A stretch of DNA of 64,000 nucleotides, taken from NCBI RefSeq assembly GCF_003473485.1, contig NC_053046.1, positions 2,862,001 through 2,926,000 on the forward strand. The letters run 5' to 3'. Numbering within the stretch: the first letter of the stretch is position 1; every line of letters starts with the position of its first letter. The position numbers were made by a program, and so were the translations under genes. Below are positions 46,220 to 59,217 of the stretch, in pieces. Below the pieces are notes generated by a model. That model worked only from the letters and a program-made list of their open reading frames with translations, made no database searches and had not been told where the DNA came from. The DNA comes from Medicago truncatula. Its lineage: Eukaryota; Streptophyta; Magnoliopsida; Fabales; Fabaceae.

Positions 46220-47230
46220 ATTATTACTATTTGATTTGATTCGTTCAACATTTGGATATGTTGAAAGAAGAAAAATGTGGTTTGTTTTGGAAAATTCATA
46301 TGTATAATAAGTTATGAAATAGCAGACAAGTCAAGTATTTAGAATTAAAATAAGTTATTGATAACTAACATTTGTTGAAAGTTTAATAATATAATGTACT
46401 ATGGTAGCTTAGCAAAATAGGTCACGTTAATTAAACGAGGTTTTGAGCCGTGATTGTGGAAAAGCTGGTTATAACTATGGTCAAAATTTCCTTCCTCGAT
46501 TCCTTTGGTTAATCTTTCAAAGATCAACGTTATTTATTTACAAGTTCAACGTTATTTTCCCTAAAAAAAAAATTCAACGTTATTTATTTACCCTACAGCG
46601 TTTGTGTGTCCGCTTTTTTTAAATATTCTTACACATGTAAATCATAAACAATATTTTTTATGAAATTTGTATAAATTTTTTGACTTTTAAATAAGCAACA
46701 AATTATTCCTTCAAAAAAATAAGCAATAAATTATGTTTATTTTTTTACCAATAAATTAAATAATAAAAATATTTATCTTTTTAAATAACACCAATAATAT
46801 AATATTCTTAAAAACAATTTTTTTTAAAAGGTGAAAAATCTAACCCAAGACATTATCTATTAAGAATGTATTCTTTTTATATATTGTTGAAGATAACTTG
46901 ATTTTTTTTTTGAAAGAGGTTGAAGATAACTTGATGTAATGTAACTAACTAGGAAAATGCTTATCATAGTGAAACAACGTATTCCGAAGATTTCCACAAT
47001 GACATGGCAACATAATAACCTTTGGATTTTACATTTATTTGAGAGATCATTGCTTAGAAAAAAAAGTGAAAACAAAATATCCCGCGATTTCCAGAAAGAA
47101 GCAAATTTAATTGGCTAAATATCGTTTCGTGACTGTTTCTTGAATTTTTTCCTCGGGATATATAGCATCGCTGAACTAACTATACTGTTTTTTTTTTTTT
47201 GTTTTTTGAAAGAAACTAACTATACTGTTT
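46220..47230. other. Intergenic, AT-rich
   Basis: A short repeated segment, TTCAACGTTATTTATTTAC, occurs near 46525 and 46571. No gene. Confidence 0.5.
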
Positions 47231-47234
47231 TTTT

Positions 47235-47470
47235 GAAGAAATCAAAATGGAATTAAATAACACACCAAACAGCAGTTCCCAAGCACAAGGTGTGCCTAGG
47301 AAACCACTAAAAGTTACAAGAGTTTAAAAAATACAACAACCAGAGATAACACTAGCTAGCCAAACCTAAACAAGCAAAAGGGTCGACCACCATCTCTGCG
47401 TACCATAAACAAACACAACATTTTTAGCTTTCAGCCACCCCAAAGATACTGTTGTAAAAGAGGAAGAGAA
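47235..47470 (-). mobile_element. L1-type LINE 3' end (minus)
   Basis: On the minus strand LWGWLKAKNVVFVYGTQRWW, STLLLV matches the extreme C-terminus of plant L1 reverse transcriptase (WLKA ... WW--PLLCLG). It is followed by a 3' tail ending in poly-A (poly-T on plus near 47230). ACTAACTATACTGTTTTTTT occurs at 47174 and 47215 beside it, a possible target-site remnant. Confidence 0.5.
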
Positions 47471-47479
47471 GGGGGAAAA

Positions 47480-48815
47480 TTACATGGCTTCACCGGCCAA
47501 GGAAAAAATGATAATTAATAGATAATTTATGACTTTTCCTCCGAAGATATATTCAACCTAGTTGAAAATGGAAACGTGCAAATAATTAAAGAAATAGGAG
47601 GAACAACAAAACGAATTTTTTTTAGGGAACAAAACGAGTTTTAACGTGTAATTGTTGTCCAACATGAGAAAAATATTTTAAAAACAACCACTATTAATAG
47701 ATAATTTATGACTTTACCCAACCAGAAGCATGTCATATACGTCATAAAAAAAAAAAAAAGAAGAAGAAGCATGTCATATATCAAAACCCTTGTATGTATC
47801 TAAAATTAATTATGAATAACTTCTTGCAACGTCTTAAATTTTAAATGAATTTTTATTACCAAAAAATAAATGAATCATATCAGCAAAATAAAAAAATAAA
47901 AAAGAATTAGATTTTAACATTTATCATTTTCTTAACGAAAAAATGGAGTGGATGCATGCATGCGGTAAAATAACGAAAAAAACTTAAAGTCAAAAGTCAC
48001 ATTTGAATTTTGTGTAGAGTGCTAAAAGTTGAAAAATGAATGCTCGTAACTTGAATAAATAAAAGTCAATTGTGCAGAACATGCAAGAAAGTCTTGATTT
48101 GGTAAAAAAACCAGATTGGTCCAAACAACTTATGTTGTACTAATTTGATTTATAAACTGTAGTTATGAGATCAAACAAATTAGATAGAAAGAGATTTGAC
48201 AAAAACAAGGATCCATGTATCTTATCGGACAAATTTTTGTCAAGAGTACATACAATTATCCGGATTAACTAATTTGGATGAGATTTGTCTGGTTTGATTA
48301 TTTCAATGTTTGAAAATCTTGAATTTTTACGGTGAGTATTTTTACACATATGAATGGTAGAATCTTGAGATATAAAATAATGAAAAATTGAAGTGAACGT
48401 TTTACACTTTTGAATTACGGAATTTTAAGTTGTTAAATTTTTTGAAAAAAATTGATTTTTTTTTTCTCTCATTATTTTGAGGAGTTAAAGAATGAAAAAA
48501 TTGGAAGTCAACATTTTAAGGTTGCACTAAGATCAAATCTAATGCCTCACTTTGTATCTCTTTGTTTTTAATTTATTTACTGTATCTTTCCTTTTGTCTT
48601 TAAAAATCATTTATAACGTACAAAAAAAAAATATTTTATAACTTAAAATTATGGAATTCGAATATTTAAAAAATCATGAAAATTTTGAACCAAGCGTTTT
48701 ACACTTACAGATTGTTGAATTCTACGGTGTAAAAAATGATGAAACTTTTTGAAATAGATAGTTTACAACTCCATATTTTGAAAATTCATAGGTGTAAAAA
48801 AACTTGAAGATATGT
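47480..48815. other. Intergenic
   Basis: No gene. Several imperfect TTTTACACTT / TTGAAATTCTTG-like repeats between 48320 and 48815. Confidence 0.4.
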
Positions 48816-48817
48816 GA

Positions 48818-49390
48818 GCATTTACAACTCCGGATTGTGGAGTCTTGATCTTGAGTTTACAACTCCTCTCGAGATTCAGCATTGTGTGACTGATTGCGGC
48901 TATATCGAGACTGCTCAACATTTGGTTATTTCTTGTCCTAGCTTCGGTTCTTTGTGGGGCTTAGTTAGGGCGTGGCTTGGTATTTCAGCGGTTAATCCGT
49001 TTCATTTACATGATCATTTCGTTCAATTTATTTTCTCTTCAAGAGGTTTGCGAGTTTGTTGTAATTTTATGTAGCTTGTTTGACTTTGTTGCATGTGGGT
49101 TTAATGGAATGAAATAAATAATAGAATATTCAAGAGCAAGAAGAGTATCATTCACCAATTGTTAGAGAAAGTAAAGCTACATTCTTTTCGGTGAATGAAG
49201 CTCAATAATATTAATGTTAGTCTAAATTTTCATATGTGGTGGTGGAGCCCATTTATTTGTCTGGGCATAAGCTAATTTTCTTTTATTTTGGTTCCCTTGT
49301 GATTTGTTTCGTTGTATACTTTTGAGGTCTTTTTTTATGATTCTTGTGCTGATAAGGAGCCTCCTTTTTGACTTGTTAAAAAAAATTATG
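48818..49390 (+). mobile_element. L1-type LINE 3' end (plus)
   Basis: HCVTDCGYIETAQHLVISCP, SFGSLWGLVRAWLGI is the zf-RVT zinc-binding region behind plant L1 reverse transcriptases. After a stop the frame WNEINNRIFKSKKSIIHQLL, EKVKLHSF and WWWSPFICLG continues the C-terminal motif series. It ends in a short poly-A near 49380. Strongly 5'-truncated. Confidence 0.75.
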
Positions 49391-49589
49391 AATTCAACGT
49401 ATTGAAGCATTAAAAAACAATATTTTTTTATATGATATTTATCAATTCTATATTTTTAATCTTTAGTAACCAAATTTTTTTTTTAATCTTTAACAATTGC
49501 CCCAGCGCATTTGTTAATATGAGCCTTAAAAAAATATGCAAATGTTTATGTTCAGTTCTCCAGATACTGTTCATCCAGTTCTTGATTAA

Positions 49590-49885
49590 TTATTTTTTTT
49601 AACAAATCAAAATGGTATATGATATTAAACCAACGTGATTCACCCAACATAAAACGTGTTAGAAAAGAACCACTCTACAAATTACAAAGTCACAATTGAT
49701 ACCTCAGAAAAAAGGATAAAAAAAGTGAAGAGTTTAATAGATTTTATAGAAACACTCATGCAAAGAAGCGGGTGCCGACACTGGTCGTGATAACAAAACC
49801 CAACAGACGGCCGATTTGCTTTCAACCACGTAAAAGATCCAGCTTCACTTTGTCGGAAAAAGTACACGGATCAGAAGTCACATTT
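49590..49885 (-). mobile_element. L1-type LINE 3' end (minus)
   Basis: The minus strand reads SFTWLKANRPSVGFCYHDQC, RHPLLCMSV, the C-terminal WLKA...HD-W--PLLCMG motif of L1 RT. It is followed by a 3' tail and poly-A (plus-strand T run at about 49590). Confidence 0.6.
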
Positions 49886-49889
49886 TTAA

Positions 49890-51541
49890 ATATGGGGTTA
49901 TTTCCATATAACCCAGACACAAGCAAGCCAAGTTATCTTAAAAAATAAATGAGAAGAACATTTAAATTGCAAAATAATCTGTCAAAAACTGGCCAACCAG
50001 TCTAAATGCAAATCATTTAAATAACATTGTTTAGGTGCAATCACGTGAGACGAACTGTGAGTATATGGCACAGTACATAAGTATTCTTCTAGAAGATACT
50101 ATGATCAAAATCTTGCTTTTGAGATTGGTAAATAGGCTTTCAAAATTCATTTTTTTGAAGGATTATTTTTTAAATATTGTAGATTAAATAGTTGACCCAC
50201 GTAATATAAAATATTTTAGCAGTATAGAACATAAAAATTTGTGCTTTTTTTAGTGTGCCGAAAGACTTAGGTTATTCTATAGTAAGAACAGATTGTAAAT
50301 ATATCTTTTCCTAAAACAAAACAGATTGTAACTATCTTGAAACTAATCTAAGATGTCGTAAGTATTATGTTCTTAATGTAAAATTATATTTCCTCTAAAA
50401 AAATGTGAATTTCTATTTGAAGAATTAAAAATCATAGGCTAAATTTCAACTAGTGGATCAAAATCAAATTTTATATCAATTTATTTGAAGATATATTTTC
50501 TTAGAAAGGATGTATAAGTTATACAAATATTACCTTTTTTCATTAATTTTAAAAGTTATACAAATATTACCTTTTTTATTTAATTTTAAATATCATAAGA
50601 GAAGATTTTTCATTTTGAAATTCTTAAAATTTACTTTGTCGAAAGAAAATTAAATAGTTCTCCTTTGATTTTTATAAAAATTTATTTTTTTAAAAAAATG
50701 TTTATCAATGCATTACTGATAATTCTGTAATTAAAAATACAAGGAAAAAGTTTCAATTCATAACAAGGACATCAAATTACATATAAATTATAAAAGATAA
50801 AAAGTAAAAAAGAGATAAAAGATATTCAAACAAGATAACGGATGGAAAATATTTGGGGAGCTATTTTTTTCCCACTCTTGCTACTAATAAAAGCCTAATA
50901 TTATTGGAAGTGTTGATTGCAGAAATCTTGTTCTTTTTTCGGTACGTAGACGAAAGGGTTAGCAACATTGAAATGCTGACACATAACTGTGAGGTCAAAG
51001 AAAAGAATATGAATAAAGACGTCTAACTTAACAATTTCGACATTACTAAAGTTTTTAAAATGATTGGATAAATCTTTTAGAAGCACCTATTGAAACCGCG
51101 GAAAATTGATGATTTTTTTTCGTAGAAGGTTGCTTTTATCCCCCTACTCTTTTTTTAAAAATTAAATTTGTTCAAACTCATTGATTTGGACGTAAAAAAA
51201 AAAATCTTCAGTGTCCACTCACATCAATGAATTTGGACAAATTCGACTTTTAAGAGAGGGTGGTGTAGAAATATATCTCTCTTTCGTATGCACATATCCA
51301 AACTAACTTTTGATATGAGAAAAATAGGGGCCAGCTATAATATTGTTGGGTCACAAGGAGAGAGTTTGGGAGACCACCTACATTAGACAAGAGTCGGCCA
51401 AATGATTGCAGGATCATTGGTATACTCTACCTCAATTCACCATTTCGAACTAAAGTGAGAGAAAAACCACACTTTTACCAAAAATCATAAAATAACGAGT
51501 TTTTGAACCTTTTCACTTAGTCACACAACAAAGAGAATTGC
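49890..51541. other. Intergenic
   Basis: AT-rich. A duplicated ACAAATATTACCTTTTTT segment at 50523 and 50561. No gene. Confidence 0.5.
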
Positions 51542-52717
51542 TTTTTTGACATTGAATATTTCCTATTGACACAAGTAAATGACCAAATTACCTCCAGCGG
51601 TAGTTAACTGCCTCTGGCATATGCGCCAACAGTTAACTGCCGCTGGCTCCTTCAGAGGCAGTTAACTGCCGCTGACTTTGATGCTTTTTATTATGATTTT
51701 ACGCGTTTCGGTCGAAAAATCAAAATAAATCGAAACTTATTCAGAATTCTACGAAACTTTACAGACCCTCTATATATATTTTTTTAGAGCTGTCTGCAAA
51801 AAACCAGATCAAAATTCAATTTCTAGGTCGACGTTTTGATGTTTTGGTTTCTTGAGTTATTGGCGCATTAAAAATTCATATTTAATCCATCTGTTGTCGA
51901 AAAATTCTAATTTTTTGCGGGAAATGTTTTTTTTTATGTTCTTAATATGTGTACAAAAAATAATGAAAAAAATCAACCTCTATATAACTTTTCCGGACAC
52001 GTAGTTAGAAAAATATTGCAATTTTACGCGTTTTAGTAAAAAAATCAAAATAAATTGAGGATTACTCGAAATACTAAGAAAATAAATTGAGGATTACTCG
52101 AAATACTTGATGTTTTCGTGTCTTAAATTTTAGGCGCGTTAAAAATTCATATTTAATCCGTCCATTGTCGAAAAATTCAAAATTTTTATGGGAGATGTTA
52201 TTTTTTTGTTCTAAACATGAGTGCAAAAATGCGTAAAAAAGTTCAACCTTTAGGACACTTTTTCGAACTCGCACTTTAAAAAAATTGCGATTTTGCATGG
52301 TTCGGTAGAAAAATCAAAATAAATCGAGACTTAGTCGAAATGCTACGAAACTTTATAGACACCTATATAAAAAGTTTCGTAACATTCCGAATAAGTGTCG
52401 ATTTTTTTATATTTTTTCAATTGCGATTTTGCGCGTTTTGGTCGAAAAAATAAAAAAAATCGAGACTTATTCAGAATGTTACAAAACTTTTCACATCTTC
52501 TATATGTATTTATATAGAGGTGTCTATAAAGTTTCATAGCATTTCGACTAAGTCTCGATTTATTTTGATTTTTCTACCAAAATGCGTAAAATCATAATAA
52601 AAAGCAGCAAAGTCAGCGGCAGTTAACTGCCGACGTATATGCCAGAGACATTTAACTACCGCTGGGGATAATTTGATCATTTACTTGTGTCAATAGGAAA
52701 TATTCAATGTCAAAAAA
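51542..52717. mobile_element. Nested inverted-repeat element, about 1.18 kb
   Basis: The ends are complementary over more than 60 bases: TTTTTTGACATTGAATATTT, TATTGACACAAGTAAATGA at the left, mirrored at 52660-52717. Just inside are GCCGCTGGC-flanked repeats of the palindrome GGCAGTTAACTGCC (three at left, two at right). The core has several copies, in both orientations, of a unit containing ACGCGTTT(C/T)GGTCGAAAAA, CGAGACTTA, TACGAAACTTTA and TAGA..CTCTATATA. A direct repeat with GCGCATTAAAAATTCATATT lies at about 51836 and 52108. No ORF. Superfamily unknown; no clear target duplication. Confidence 0.7.
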
Positions 52718-53030
52718 ACAATTTTCCACAGCAAATACTCACATCTTTGGGCCAAAACCTGGGTTATGTCCTTGGGATACTCAGGCCCAGCCCTACTAAA
52801 TCTTGATAATTAAGCAGCCATATCGGTTACTACTTCAATCATTAAATAATCCAATCCTTTAAATTAATAACAATAATCACAAGTAAAGTGTAGAGCAATC
52901 CGTTAAATTCTTAGAAAAAATAAATAAAAAACAAAACAGTAGTCTCTGTCCCTTTTTGTTTAGCTTCCAACACAAGCTGCACATATACACCCTTAGTTTA
53001 AAACCTCTTCTGTCTTCTTCATTTCCACAT

Positions 53031-53071
<41 letters not shown>

Positions 53072-53342
53072 GCTTCTATACTCATTTTCTCATTTTCATT
53101 TCACCGATTTTCAAGTAAGTACGTTTATATTAGATATTCTAATATTCTATACTTTGATCATTATCATCATCTACTTCCTTTTTTTGTAACGTACATGCAA
53201 ATAACTTAGTCATAGCATTTATCCTTTCACTTGAACTTGAATCCATTATCATCTAGTGTTGGTGATTTTTTTCATTTTTATATTCTTGGTGTTGTTCTCA
53301 ATGTGATTATTTTTGTGATTTGATTTAGAAAAAAGAAGAGAA
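52718..53342 (+). promoter_or_regulatory. MYB3R promoter and leader
   Basis: A (CT)n tract at about 53033-53068 lies in the probable leader. A leader intron from GTAAGTACG (53115) to GATTTAG (53328) is likely, since the ATG follows at 53343. Confidence 0.5.
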
Positions 53343-56300
53343 ATGTTGGAAATGGATAAGGAGCTAAAGGATTTACAATTTGGTTCACCAAATCATCGAG
53401 ACTTGCTTCATTTATGTCTCTCTTCTCCCAATTGCAATAGTGACACTTGTTTTCTGGAATCATCCCCTGCTACAGAGTAAGTTTCTTCTTGGTGCTTTGT
53501 ATTTTTAAAGTGAAGTCAATTTAATAATCGTTGCGAAATGCATGTTTGGTATCACAGCGAGTTTGCCAGTATTATGGTTCACGGTGGCTCACTGTGAATC
53601 AGGAAGACTCATCCGTGATACCAAATGTAGTTTGTTGCAGTATTGCTTTAACAATATTTCACAATTTTTGTTTGATAGGAAAATAAAATCGCAAATTAGC
53701 TCGAAAAATGGAATCTGGACAGAAGAAGAGGTACGTACGTTGCTTTAATTTGAAATCATTAGTAATATAGTTTCTTAACTGTGACATTTGATTTGGTTAA
53801 GGCTCAAGGGCTATTGAAATATTTGTTCTACCAATTTTAACTATTATTGGAAGTTGCAGTTTTTGTTCTTATACTCTTTTTTGTCTTTGTTATCCTTTTG
53901 TGGTATTTATTATGTTAGGTTGCAATTTACAGTGTTAATGCTCTCTGATTTTGCAATCTTATGACTATGGCAAACAGGATAATCTTTTGATTGAGATAGT
54001 CAAGATGCACGACGGAAGCATCTGGAAAAGTATAGGCGGATGCGGTAGTATATCAGTATAATTATCAGTTTGAATTGAACTATTAGTTTATATATAAACT
54101 TTATTTTTCCCGGTCGCTTATCAACCATTTGCAAGTGTTTATTCTCATATGAATTTATCTCAATGGCTAAACCGCTACAGTAACATAATGAGTTTAACTG
54201 CATTTTGGGTTTTACTCCACTGCAATGTTAAGAGAAGCAAGTGTTTGTTCCTCATGATGAACTATAGCATAAGTAGATACTGTTTGTGACATTATTTGTC
54301 ATCATTGTAGATTTTTACTATATGTATTTTTAATCTCATTTATAACACAAACTAATCTGGTTGTTCAATTGGTCTTTTACAGCTGCATACTTCCCTGGAC
54401 GAACAGACATCGAATGCTTCCATCGCTGGCAAAAGGTTTCGAATCATGATCTTGTAAAAAGATCATGGACAAAGGAGGTGCTATTTTAGTGTAAACACTT
54501 GTTATAATTTTTTCATTGTGCCAATATGTGTTGGTTGAAATGATGATGGTGATTTTTGTCTCCTACCGCATTTAACGATTCAGGAGGATGAGGCCTTGAT
54601 TGAGCTAGTAAGAAAGTATGGTTTCAAGAGATGGTCTTTTATAGCAAAATCCATGCCAGGTCGTATCGGAAAGCAATGTCGTGAGAGGTAGGCAGTAATA
54701 GATGTTAGTCAGAGCCTAATTTCAAGTGATGGAAGCATACTGTGAATTTGTCTTTTATTCTTTTTAATGTATTCCTATAATGCTATCCCTTTGAAAATGA
54801 TGTTCTTTAGGAATTTTATCATTCATAAATAATGTTATGTAGGCTTCTTCTGTTGGATTTCTATGCTTTGAACCAGATTGGTCATCTTCTATTCATATGT
54901 TAGACAACCTCAGTTGCCATATCAAATCATCAATATTATATTTTGCAGAACACTATAGTCTATAAGTATGTTTCTTATAAAGTATGTTGCCGGAATATGA
55001 ATTACTAGGTAATCATTTCAGGTGGCATAATAACCTTGATCCCGTTATAAAAAAGGGTGCTTGGACGGAGGAGGAGGAGTCAATACTTGCTCACTACTAC
55101 CAAATATATGGCAGTAAATGGTCAGAAATTGCAAGGGTTCTTCCTGGAAGGTACTTATCTGATACTGTTGTCTGTTATGCAGGATTTTCGACCTGCCCTC
55201 TATAAATACATGCTTCAAAACCTGCATAAATATCGATAGTTAATTCTAGAAAAAAATGATAACTTACTTGAATTTTTCATCTTTACTATGTGTTTTAGTA
55301 TACATTTATGTTAAGAAATGTCAGCAAAAGACGTCGACAACACATTTTCTGGATTGGTTTATTTAAAAAACAAATTCAGTTCCTAAATTGATCATGTTTT
55401 TAAAAAAATGTATTGACTTTTTTGAGGATATACCTCACCTAAAGTGTGTTCAAAAGATGTGTTAGTTTTACTCAGCAACCTATTAGTTCTGTCACGACCT
55501 CTCCCTCGAAAATCAATGACAGAATATTAGAACAATTATACTTTGAGCTATTGATAGATATACGTGCATTCATGAATCAGGCACATATATGCATAATATC
55601 TAATGACCCGTGATAATTGTTTGTATCATTTGGGTAAGACAGGAGTGACAATGCTATAAAAAATCATTGGAACAGCTCAATGAAGAAGAAGTCATCAGCA
55701 TCACCTACTAGGTGTGACATGGATGTTTCCACTTCCAGTTTCTGCTCTTCTCTAATAAAGCCAGCACATGATTCAGTTAAAGCTGAAGATCAAAGTTTAA
55801 TTGGAATGGTTTCTCCCAAGCAAAGTAACTGGTTGAATCAGAATGCTGATAACTTCCCAACTCGAATGGCTATTCAAAATGCTTCCGTTGAGGAATTTTG
55901 GTCTGATATAAACATTTTTGGTGTGGCAACTCGTAGGGCCTCAGAAAAAAGTGAAAGAAGATCAGTTAATTTACCAAATTTGATGGAGACAGCTATAAGT
56001 TGCAAAGACCATGCCAACCTTACCTTCGCAGATAAACACATGAACTCATCGATGGATATGCTTGCAACAAATATGGATTGTTTCCCTTCTTCCAGTACTG
56101 TTACTTACGAGGCCTATAATTCTCCCAAATGGCAAAAGGCTTCTTTTTCAGAATCAAAGTTTATTGCTGGTAATGAATCTGATAGTTCCTATTCGAACTA
56201 CTTAAAATTGGCTAATCATGAGAAGAAAGTTCAAGTTGGAATGGAAAGCAATAACAAAAGCGACATGAGCCCAGAATCGGTACTAAGAAACTTAGCAATG

Positions 56301-56492
56301 ACCTATGAAAACATTCCTTCTATTATAAGGAAAAGATCTTCTAAGAAGGCATGTGCTGCCAAATATGGCAAGTCGAAAACACCTTCTGGAATGGTTAACT
56401 CAACTCCTGAAGCAGGATGTGTAATTGGTTTCGATAATTTAAAACTCAACCAAGGATTTGTTCCATTCCTTCATAGAAATGCCATGGAATGA
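53343..56492 (+). CDS. MYB3R: Three-repeat MYB transcription factor (MYB3R)
   Basis: Exons 53343-53476, 53679-53730, 53978-54044, 54383-54477, 54584-54687, 55022-55150 and 55643-56492 join in phase to 476 residues. N-terminal leader MLEMDKELKDLQFGSPNHRD. Repeat R1: GIWTEEEDNLLIEIVKMHDG, SIWKSIG, PGRTDIECFHRWQKV. R2: SWTKEEDEALIELVRKYGFK, RWSFIAKSMPGRIGKQCRER, W. R3: GAWTEEEESILAHYYQIYGS, KWSEIARVLPGRSDNAIKNH, W. Each repeat keeps its three spaced Trp. This is the c-MYB-type DNA-binding domain of plant MYB3R proteins, which bind MSA elements of G2/M genes. The C-terminal 270 residues (Ser/Asn-rich) have no clear domain. R1 is divergent (GIWTEEED, GGCAAYFPGR), as in the shorter MYB3R members; activator or repressor role cannot be told. 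A partial copy lies at 59375-60510. Confidence 0.9.
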
Positions 56493-56921
56493 TAGACTAT
56501 GCTTGTAATATTTGATGCTTAACATATATCACAAACATTTCTGTAGTTCTACTTAAAGACTAGACCGACCTTCTCTCTAAACTATCATTTTTTTTCATTT
56601 TTCTTGGACACATGCAGGCTTTGTTTTTTCATTTTTCAAGTACAAGGGGTATCCGACGCATTCAATAACCTTATGTGAGAATACAATGGAACGGATTAGA
56701 GGAAAGCGAAAGGAAAGTAATACGTAAATGAATACTATAATGTTAAGTAGAAAATGAATTGGATATAAGTATATTTTTGCTTAAATAAAATTTTACAAAA
56801 AAATATGACAATAATAATATAATTACTACTTATTTATCAATTATATTATTATTTTTCAATTACTACTTATTTATGTTTGATTGAAAGAGTTGGATATAAG
56901 TATATTTTTGCTTAAATAAAA
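56493..56921. other. MYB3R 3' flank
   Basis: GGATATAAGTATATTTTTGC is repeated at 56760 and 56892. No gene. Confidence 0.5.
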
Positions 56922-57115
56922 GGGAAATGTTAACTTGTAAGTTGTATCTTTAGGGCACATGTTAAGAATTCTACTAATAGAAATTATGTCTCGGAAATTA
57001 TGTTAATTTATTGCTCAAAAATTCTAATATTAATTTTTTTTCTATTAATACTTACTATTAATGACAAGAATTTAGTGTTTAACGTGTGCATTAAGGACAC
57101 AAGTTAACATGACCC
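56922..57115. mobile_element. Mutator-type MITE
   Basis: Ends GGGAAATGTTAACTTGT and ACAAGTTAACATGACCC, flanked by the 9-bp duplication TAAATAAAA at 56913-56921 and 57116-57124. Confidence 0.85.
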
Positions 57116-57169
57116 TAAATAAAATTGACTTGCGAATGCCCGAGTTAGACTACGAGACAAAGTTAAAAG

Positions 57170-57491
57170 AAATTGGAGTTAAATTTTGGTTAAGCCAAGT
57201 TTATGCAAGTGTAATCGTGGTGTTTTGGCCCATGACCCTTTTGTTTATAAAATAGATAAATTAATAAAGGATTTGGGGTTACCCTTTTAATTGTTGTTCT
57301 TCTACGATCTCACGCACGCACGTTCCCAGCTTTTGCAATTCTCCATTCCAACCTTAGCTAGGTACTTTTGTTTTGATTGATTTCTTTCTCGTTAATTAAT
57401 TGTCATGTTTTTTTTACTTGTTAGTTAATTTTTATTTTTAATATTAACTCCATTCATTTATTTTCCTTTTTGCAATTTAGTGTGATCGGCC
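57170..57491 (+). promoter_or_regulatory. Promoter, leader and leader intron of F-box 3
   Basis: Nearly identical to 26645-26991. TATA-like TTTATAAAATAG near 57243, leader intron 57362-57480, ATG at 57492. Confidence 0.6.
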
Positions 57492-58803
57492 ATGAAAAGA
57501 AAAAAGGGTTCAATTACCCCACCAAGGGCTACTATCCAAAGATGCAGCAATAAATCAGAAAGTCAACAACTTTGTCCTTACTTTGATAATCTTCCATTTC
57601 ACTTAACTACCGAAATTCTCCTAAAGCTTCCCATTAAGTCTCTTCTCATATGTAGATGTGTGTGCAAAATTTGGAATACACTTATTTCAGAACCTAAATT
57701 CGCTAAATTGCAATTTGAGCGAGCACCAATCAGTTTCATGATTAGAAAATTAGATAATATAGAAGTGTCAAGAAACCTATACCTTCTTGAGTGCGAACCT
57801 GAATAGTTCGAGTTTGGAACCAACAATCTTGTGAAGCTTAAGCCTATATTCGAACTTCCTCTTTGTGATGACATATCATCTATGGACAAAAATGACGTCA
57901 AATTATATAAGGTGATCAAAAATAAATCCAAGAAACGTTATATTACTTGCACCTCAAGTACTGACAAGTTTGGCATTGTGAATTCTTGCAATGGCTTGCT
58001 TTGTTTATCTGAAACATCTACCGGAAGCCCTTTAGCGATTTGCAACCCAGTAACGAGGGAATTCACAATACTTCCTGAACTTACTACGACTTCTGACTGG
58101 TTTAACAGTGCTCGGGTGCAAGCTGGTTTTGGTTTCCAACCCAAAACTAATGAATATAAGGTGATAATAATGTGGAATAAACATGTTAGACGGGCCAACG
58201 ATTTGGTGTTCGAGCGTCTAGTGCTTGAGATACACACGCTCGGAACAACATCATGGAGAAATCTTGAAGTGGATCCTCAAATTTCTTTTTTGAAGCTTTT
58301 GAATCCCACATGTGTGAATGGCGGATTACATTGGATCATAGTTGAAGATGGTCAACAAAAGTCAATATTGTGTTTCAGTTTTGAAAGTGAGAGGATGCAA
58401 TCATTTCCTTCTCCTCCACATATGTTTGGATATCGGAATAAAGAATTCCCCCATAACATGCTTGGGAGAATTGAAGGGATTTCTTTACATTTGTGATAGA
58501 TCGTCTTCCGAGAATGTAACAATGTGGGTTATGAATGAATATGGCATTGGAGAATCATGGACTAAGATTTACAACATTGATACTTATCTCACTCATTCGG
58601 GCCTTCATGATCCGTGGCGTTGTGGTTTATGTTGGTTGGTTAAACACTATGAACCTGAGAAATACGGGTTCAAAGCTTTTCGAATTGATGTGAAAACTTT
58701 AAAAGGAGTTGAAGTTATTCAACATATTCCAAGTCTAATATCATTGAAAGATGTCGTGAATGGAGACAATGTTGAGGAGGTGCTGAACATCTACTCAAGG
58801 TAG
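57492..58803 (+). pseudogene. F-box / FBA pseudogene 3
   Basis: Starts MKRKKGSITPPRATIQRCSN like F-box 2, with an F-box (LPFHLTTEILLKLPIKSLLI, CRCVCKIWNTL) and a full set of FBA motifs. An in-frame TAG (57804-57806) replaces Lys in EAEKFEIGS. An 8-base deletion near 58461 (CATGCTTGGG against CATGCCTATTAGATTGGG) shifts frame. Both lesions are required to be wrong for it to be functional. After the shift the frame continues ELKGFLYICDRSSSENVTMW ... VVNGDNVEEVLNIYSR. It is more diverged from copies 1 and 2 than they are from each other, and has a few length differences near the end (VKTLKGVEVIQHIPSL). A two-codon-shorter or separate protein from the 58342 frame is unlikely. Confidence 0.88.
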
Positions 58804-59217
58804 TAATGTAGCTTATAATATTTTATTTTGATCGGGTAAATAAATTTGACGTTCTTTTTGAAATCACAAGTAATTTGAATCATAAGACGAATACTCAAAG
58901 GGACATGTGTGAATTTCGTATGTTGCTTCCTATGTTTTGATTCCATGTTTGGCATTCTAGTTGGTGAAAGGAATGCTTGTTATTACATATAGATCTTCTC
59001 ACTTAAGGTTGTGATTTATCATCAATTAATTAATTTTACAACTAATCTATTTTTGTGTTGTTTTAATTTGTTATAATTTCAGTTCATTTTCGTTATCTAA
59101 ATTAATTAATTTTACAATTAATTAATTTCTCAAGCATATTTCATCCCCAACAAATTGCAGTTTTGTCTAAAATTATTTAACCATTGTTCTATAATTTTGT
59201 TTTCATTTTTGTAGGAT

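Noticed and set aside
53033-53069. CT repeat as coding Ser/Leu stretch
   Set aside because: It lies in a leader upstream of the MYB3R start and is a simple microsatellite.
57831-58803. The two open frames after the stop in F-box 3 as functional proteins
   Set aside because: They lack the F-box and are separated by an 8-base frameshift; a pseudogene is the simpler reading.
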